This document shows, one piece after another, positions 13,772 through 16,328 of a stretch of DNA of 16,328 nucleotides. The stretch is from [Eubacterium] yurii subsp. margaretiae ATCC 43715 (lineage in GTDB: Bacteria; Bacillota; Clostridia; Peptostreptococcales; Filifactoraceae). The DNA is taken from NCBI GenBank assembly GCA_000146855.1, contig GL405246.1, positions 664,188-680,515 of the forward strand, given 5' to 3'. Numbering within the stretch: position 1 is the first letter of the stretch; each line of letters starts with the position of its first letter. The notes under the pieces are model-generated. The model saw only the letters and a list, made by a program, of their open reading frames with translations, was not told the DNA's origin and made no database searches. The position numbers and the translations under genes are program-made.

Positions 13772-15232
13772 ATGAATGATTTGATTTCACTTGTTAAAAG
13801 TGATTTTCCACAAACTGCAAAACTTTTAACTAGTATTGCATTTTTGGTGTTCCTTATTTTGAATATATCAGATGATTTTCATAAGATAACAAACTTTATT
13901 AAAAAAATATTTGATTTTAGAAAACACTTAGATACTTTAATATATTCGCATTTAAGAAAAAAATATAATAAAAAAATATATGAGAAACACTTTTTATCTT
14001 GGCAATTGGAGATAATGAAAAAAATATATGAACCATTGATTGTTGAAAAAAATAATTCATTAATTGAGAAGTTTAAAGGTTGCGAAGATGTTCCACATAT
14101 TTCTTTAGCTAAGATAAGATTTTGTGATGTATATACTAAAGAATATGAAGCTATAACTATTAGTACTAAACCAGTAGATTTTCCTTTTAAAGATATTTGC
14201 CCAAAGGATTGCAATCATCTTAAAAGAAAGAAAAAAATATCTAATGAAAATTATCCAGAAATTCAAAAAAAATACAAAGGATTTATAAAAAAATATTATA
14301 GACTTATTGAGCAAACGATAAAATATCCGAAGAGGCTAGGATATATGCTTGAAGAAATTGTATTTTCTACTAAGGATAATACGCAGGTAGAATGGCATTT
14401 AAAATCAAATGTAGGAGATTATGAGAATAATCTGAAGACAAGTCATGTTCTGGAATATGAATTGTACAAATTATATATTAAAGATAGAAAATATCATTTA
14501 AATATTAAGGAGAAATGTGGTAAAGAGATACTTAAAGAGTTGCCAATAAGAAGGTATATTCATAATAATTTTGAAAATGAATGTGATGTTCTCACATCAG
14601 GTAGGAATAGATCTTCTTTACTTGGAGTGCAGATTTTTGTGATGATTAAAAATTATAGCGAAGAATATGATGTATTGAGAATTCGTCGTTCTGAGAATGT
14701 TGCAATTAAACCAGGTTTCTTGCAGTTCATACCGTCTGGGGGCTTTGAGGCCATGAATGATTGTGTTGATTATGATGCACAATGGGATAATTATTCTATT
14801 ACAAAAGCAGTATTTCGAGAATTACTTGAAGAGTGTTTTGGGCAAGATGAAGATGATAAAAGTACATGTGGTAATAATGTTTCGCCAGATAGGATATATT
14901 ATAATGATAAAATAAGCAGATTAATAAAAAGAATTAATGATACTAATGATGGTACAAGTATGCAATTGCTTGGTTCAACAATGAGTCTTGTTGGATTGAG
15001 ACACGAACTGTCATTCATACTTGTGATCGATGATATAGAGTTTGGAAGTTCACTTATTGGTAACTATGAGAGTAAGAGTGCAATTCATAGGATAAATATA
15101 AATCTTCTTGAAAATAGAATTTTTTGGATTGACGATGACTTGGATAAATTGAATTGTACGAGTGCAGGGTTATTTGAATTAGCAAGGGGAAGTGAATTAT
15201 ATAGAAAATGTTTGAATATCAAAAATATGTAG
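13772..15232 (+). CDS. Membrane-anchored Nudix-like protein
   Basis: This is a 486-aa protein. One hydrophobic helix near the N-terminus (about 15-32, AKLLTSIAFLVFLILNI) should anchor it with the rest inside the cell; then a long Lys-rich, helical middle (40-275) of no family I know; then a Nudix-type domain from about 283. The Nudix box is recognisable but altered: PSGGFE at 321-326, an insertion of about 12 residues, then AVFRELLEECFG (346-357) containing REXXEE (349-354); the usual first Glu of the box position is Tyr341. Nudix enzymes cut nucleoside diphosphates linked to another group. I chose ATG at 13772 because GAGAGGTGG is eight bases upstream; the in-frame GTG at 13760 overlaps that site. 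Position beside ApeA suggests a conflict role, possibly nucleotide signal sensing or destruction. Confidence 0.75.
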   Translation: MNDLISLVKSDFPQTAKLLTSIAFLVFLILNISDDFHKITNFIKKIFDFRKHLDTLIYSHLRKKYNKKIYEKHFLSWQLEIMKKIYEPLIVEKNNSLIEKFKGCEDVPHISLAKIRFCDVYTKEYEAITISTKPVDFPFKDICPKDCNHLKRKKKISNENYPEIQKKYKGFIKKYYRLIEQTIKYPKRLGYMLEEIVFSTKDNTQVEWHLKSNVGDYENNLKTSHVLEYELYKLYIKDRKYHLNIKEKCGKEILKELPIRRYIHNNFENECDVLTSGRNRSSLLGVQIFVMIKNYSEEYDVLRIRRSENVAIKPGFLQFIPSGGFEAMNDCVDYDAQWDNYSITKAVFRELLEECFGQDEDDKSTCGNNVSPDRIYYNDKISRLIKRINDTNDGTSMQLLGSTMSLVGLRHELSFILVIDDIEFGSSLIGNYESKSAIHRININLLENRIFWIDDDLDKLNCTSAGLFELARGSELYRKCLNIKNM

Positions 15233-15246
15233 TTATTCTAAGATAA

Positions 15247-15345
15247 AAAGTTGGATGTAAAATCGACTCTATAGTTAAAAGGTTAGAGAAAGTGTTCCAA
15301 AATACTTATTATTGCGAAACTATATGCTATTTATCGCTGAAATAG
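15247..15345 (+). pseudogene. Remnant of an RlmD C-terminus
   Basis: From 15247 a frame runs, without a start codon, to TAG at 15343-15345 and ends VFQNTYYCETICYLSLK. RlmD ends MFANTYHCETVVLMSRKDK. The shared F, NTY, CET and S, and upstream G..I...VK, show an RlmD-type tail, including the Glu of CET. It lies at the far side of the island from intact rlmD. I infer it is the displaced 3' end left on integration, since decayed or from a divergent allele. Too short to be expressed usefully. Confidence 0.6.
15294..15320 (+). repeat. Right copy of rlmD-tail direct repeat (putative attachment site)
   Basis: Same orientation as 6241-6267, 21 of 27 bases identical; inner ACTTATTATTGCGAAAC (15304-15320) differs from the left copy at two of 17. 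Similarity fades after it. About 9.05 kb separates the copies. Confidence 0.6.
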
Positions 15346-15435
15346 CAATGTTTTACATTGATAAAATAGGATAAGATTGTATTTTTGCTCACGATTTGCC
15401 CACTATATTGATAAAGAAATTTTAAAAAAATATTC

Positions 15436-15481
15436 ATCATATCAAAAATAGAGGGGATAAACCCTCTATTTTTGATATGAT
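15436..15481. terminator. Bidirectional terminator: 20-bp perfect inverted repeat
   Basis: Twenty-base arms at 15436-15455 and 15462-15481 are fully complementary, with a six-base loop GATAAA. The stem overlaps the last five codons of doc. On the minus strand it is followed by seven T (complement of 15424-15430), ending phd-doc; on the plus strand the T-rich distal arm could stop transcripts from the Nudix gene. Confidence 0.85.
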
Positions 15482-15843
15482 TCAATCCAAATATACAAAT
15501 CATTTTCAGATAATTTACTAGAGGCTATGTCTAATATAATAGTGATTATTTCATCATCAAGATAAAAAAGTTCAATACCATTTAACTCAAGAAATATAAG
15601 CATAGCATGAGTGGAAATTCTTTTATTTCCATCAATAAATGGATAGTTTTTTATTATTCCAAAAGCTAGTCTGGTAGCTTTTTGTATTATTGAAGGATAT
15701 AGTTCTTGACCATTGAATACTTGCAGAGGTGTTTGCATTGAGGAGTCTAACATACCATCATCACGAATCCCCTTAATTCCACCGCTGGGTTGTATTAGTT
15801 GTTCGTGGAGTATCAGTATTTGTTTTTTACTTAGATACTTCAC
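15466..15843 (-). CDS. doc: Doc-type (Fic family) toxin with altered catalytic motif
   Basis: This 125-aa death-on-curing protein matches Doc in length and pattern (LILHEQLI, GIRDDGMLDSSMQTPLQVFNGQELYP, AFGIIKNYPFIDGNKRISTHAMLIFLELNGIEL). Doc toxins phosphorylate elongation factor Tu. The Fic motif HPFxDGNKR here reads Tyr67-Pro-Phe-Ile-Asp71-Gly-Asn-Lys-Arg75: the catalytic His is Tyr. The codon is TAT; CAT would give His, so one transition accounts for it. The rest of the motif is intact and the gene is otherwise whole, so the toxin is probably inactive or altered, or recently lost. It overlaps phd by four bases, antitoxin first, the usual order. Confidence 0.9.
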   Translation of the reverse strand: MKYLSKKQILILHEQLIQPSGGIKGIRDDGMLDSSMQTPLQVFNGQELYPSIIQKATRLAFGIIKNYPFIDGNKRISTHAMLIFLELNGIELFYLDDEIITIILDIASSKLSENDLYIWIESYQK

Positions 15844-16055
15844 TTAGCTAATTCCTCATATACTTTTTTATTTTTACCTAGATATTTATTAGATAAAGAT
15901 AAAAGTTCTTCATTAGGAAATTCTAAAATAATATATTTAGGAGAGTTATTTTTTAAAATAACAGCAGAACCATATTTGTCAACTAATCTTGCGACTTTAG
16001 AAAAGTTTTGGTTGGCTTCTGAAATTGAAACTAATGTGTTTGTATTTATATTCAT
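15840..16055 (-). CDS. phd: Phd/YefM-type antitoxin
   Basis: This 71-aa antitoxin opens with NTLVSISEANQNFSKVARLVDKYGSAVILKNNSPKYIIL, the Phd/YefM DNA-binding fold; the remaining C-terminal part (EELLSLSNKYLGKNKKVYEELAK) would wrap and block Doc. The start is fixed by AGGAGGT at 16062-16068. It shares a four-base overlap with doc, so translation is coupled. Proteins of this kind repress their own operon with toxin as co-repressor, and an inverted repeat overlaps the promoter upstream. Confidence 0.9.
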   Translation of the reverse strand: MNINTNTLVSISEANQNFSKVARLVDKYGSAVILKNNSPKYIILEFPNEELLSLSNKYLGKNKKVYEELAK

Positions 16056-16076
16056 GATTATACCTCCTTTTATAAA

Positions 16077-16111
16077 AGTATAGCATATATTTTAGGATAA
16101 ATAAATCCTAA
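16077..16111 (-). promoter_or_regulatory. phd-doc promoter and palindromic operator
   Basis: On the minus strand TATACT (16077-16082) is a good -10, with a weak TTTATT (16100-16105) 17 bases upstream. The inverted repeat TTAGGAT-AAATAA-ATCCTAA (16092-16111, seven-base arms) covers that -35, the expected position for a Phd operator. Bases 16112-16328 are AT-rich with no gene or clear signal. Confidence 0.55.
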
Positions 16112-16328
16112 TAAATTATAAAAAAAGTAAAAATACCAGGAAATATAAAATGAATTACAATTGAAATTGGAGATAATACTAATAAAAAAAGTACTTAAAA
16201 GCAAAAATTATTCTTTTATAAATTTAAATATCATTATTACAGTATGTTCTCTTTTTTATTGTAGTATTTATTGAATCCTATTCAAGGTTACTATGGTATA
16301 GTCTTTTACTTAAGATTTAATACTAATC

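Overview
The window is AT-rich DNA from a low-GC Gram-positive anaerobe. Strong GGAGG-type ribosome binding sites, rho-independent terminators and the style of the proteins point to Clostridia, most likely an oral or gut Lachnospiraceae (inference; there is no rRNA or other decisive marker).

Left part, core-like (1-6298): on the minus strand lie a secreted protein of unknown function and a low-molecular-weight protein tyrosine phosphatase. Diverging from them is a two-gene malate module: a malolactic/malic enzyme (mleA-like) and an AEC-family permease (mleP-like), separated by a hairpin and closed by a terminator. Next, with its own promoter, is rlmD, a 23S rRNA uracil-C5 methyltransferase with an iron-sulfur cluster.

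Middle part, a defence-type island (about 6268-15320): immediately after the 3' end of rlmD the character changes. In order there are a structured spacer of visibly higher GC; a three-gene cassette (66-aa protein, caspase-like protease with an intact His/Cys dyad, 210-aa protein with a hydrophobic segment) ending in a terminator; an IS200-type insertion sequence; an IS256-family insertion sequence; a cluster of hairpins resembling IS200/IS605 ends; an XRE-type regulator that apparently starts at ATT; an ApeA-like HEPN ribonuclease; a phospholipase-D-fold protein with a Cys-rich motif; and a membrane-anchored Nudix-like protein. No integrase gene is present, but a degenerate copy of the rlmD 3' end (DNA direct repeat plus a readable C-terminal peptide) lies at 15247-15345. 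I infer that this segment entered at the rlmD 3' end and that the two copies are its attachment-site scars.

Right part (15345-16328): a minus-strand phd-doc toxin-antitoxin pair. Its Doc toxin carries Tyr where the catalytic His of the Fic motif should be. The operon is preceded by a palindromic operator and closed by a 20-bp perfect inverted repeat that probably terminates transcription from both sides. The last 220 bases or so hold nothing I can name.

How it fits together: the outer genes are metabolic or housekeeping, while the island gathers several abortive-infection-style effectors (protease plus membrane protein, HEPN RNase, PLD fold, membrane Nudix) around transposons. The least described parts are the caspase cassette and the membrane Nudix protein.
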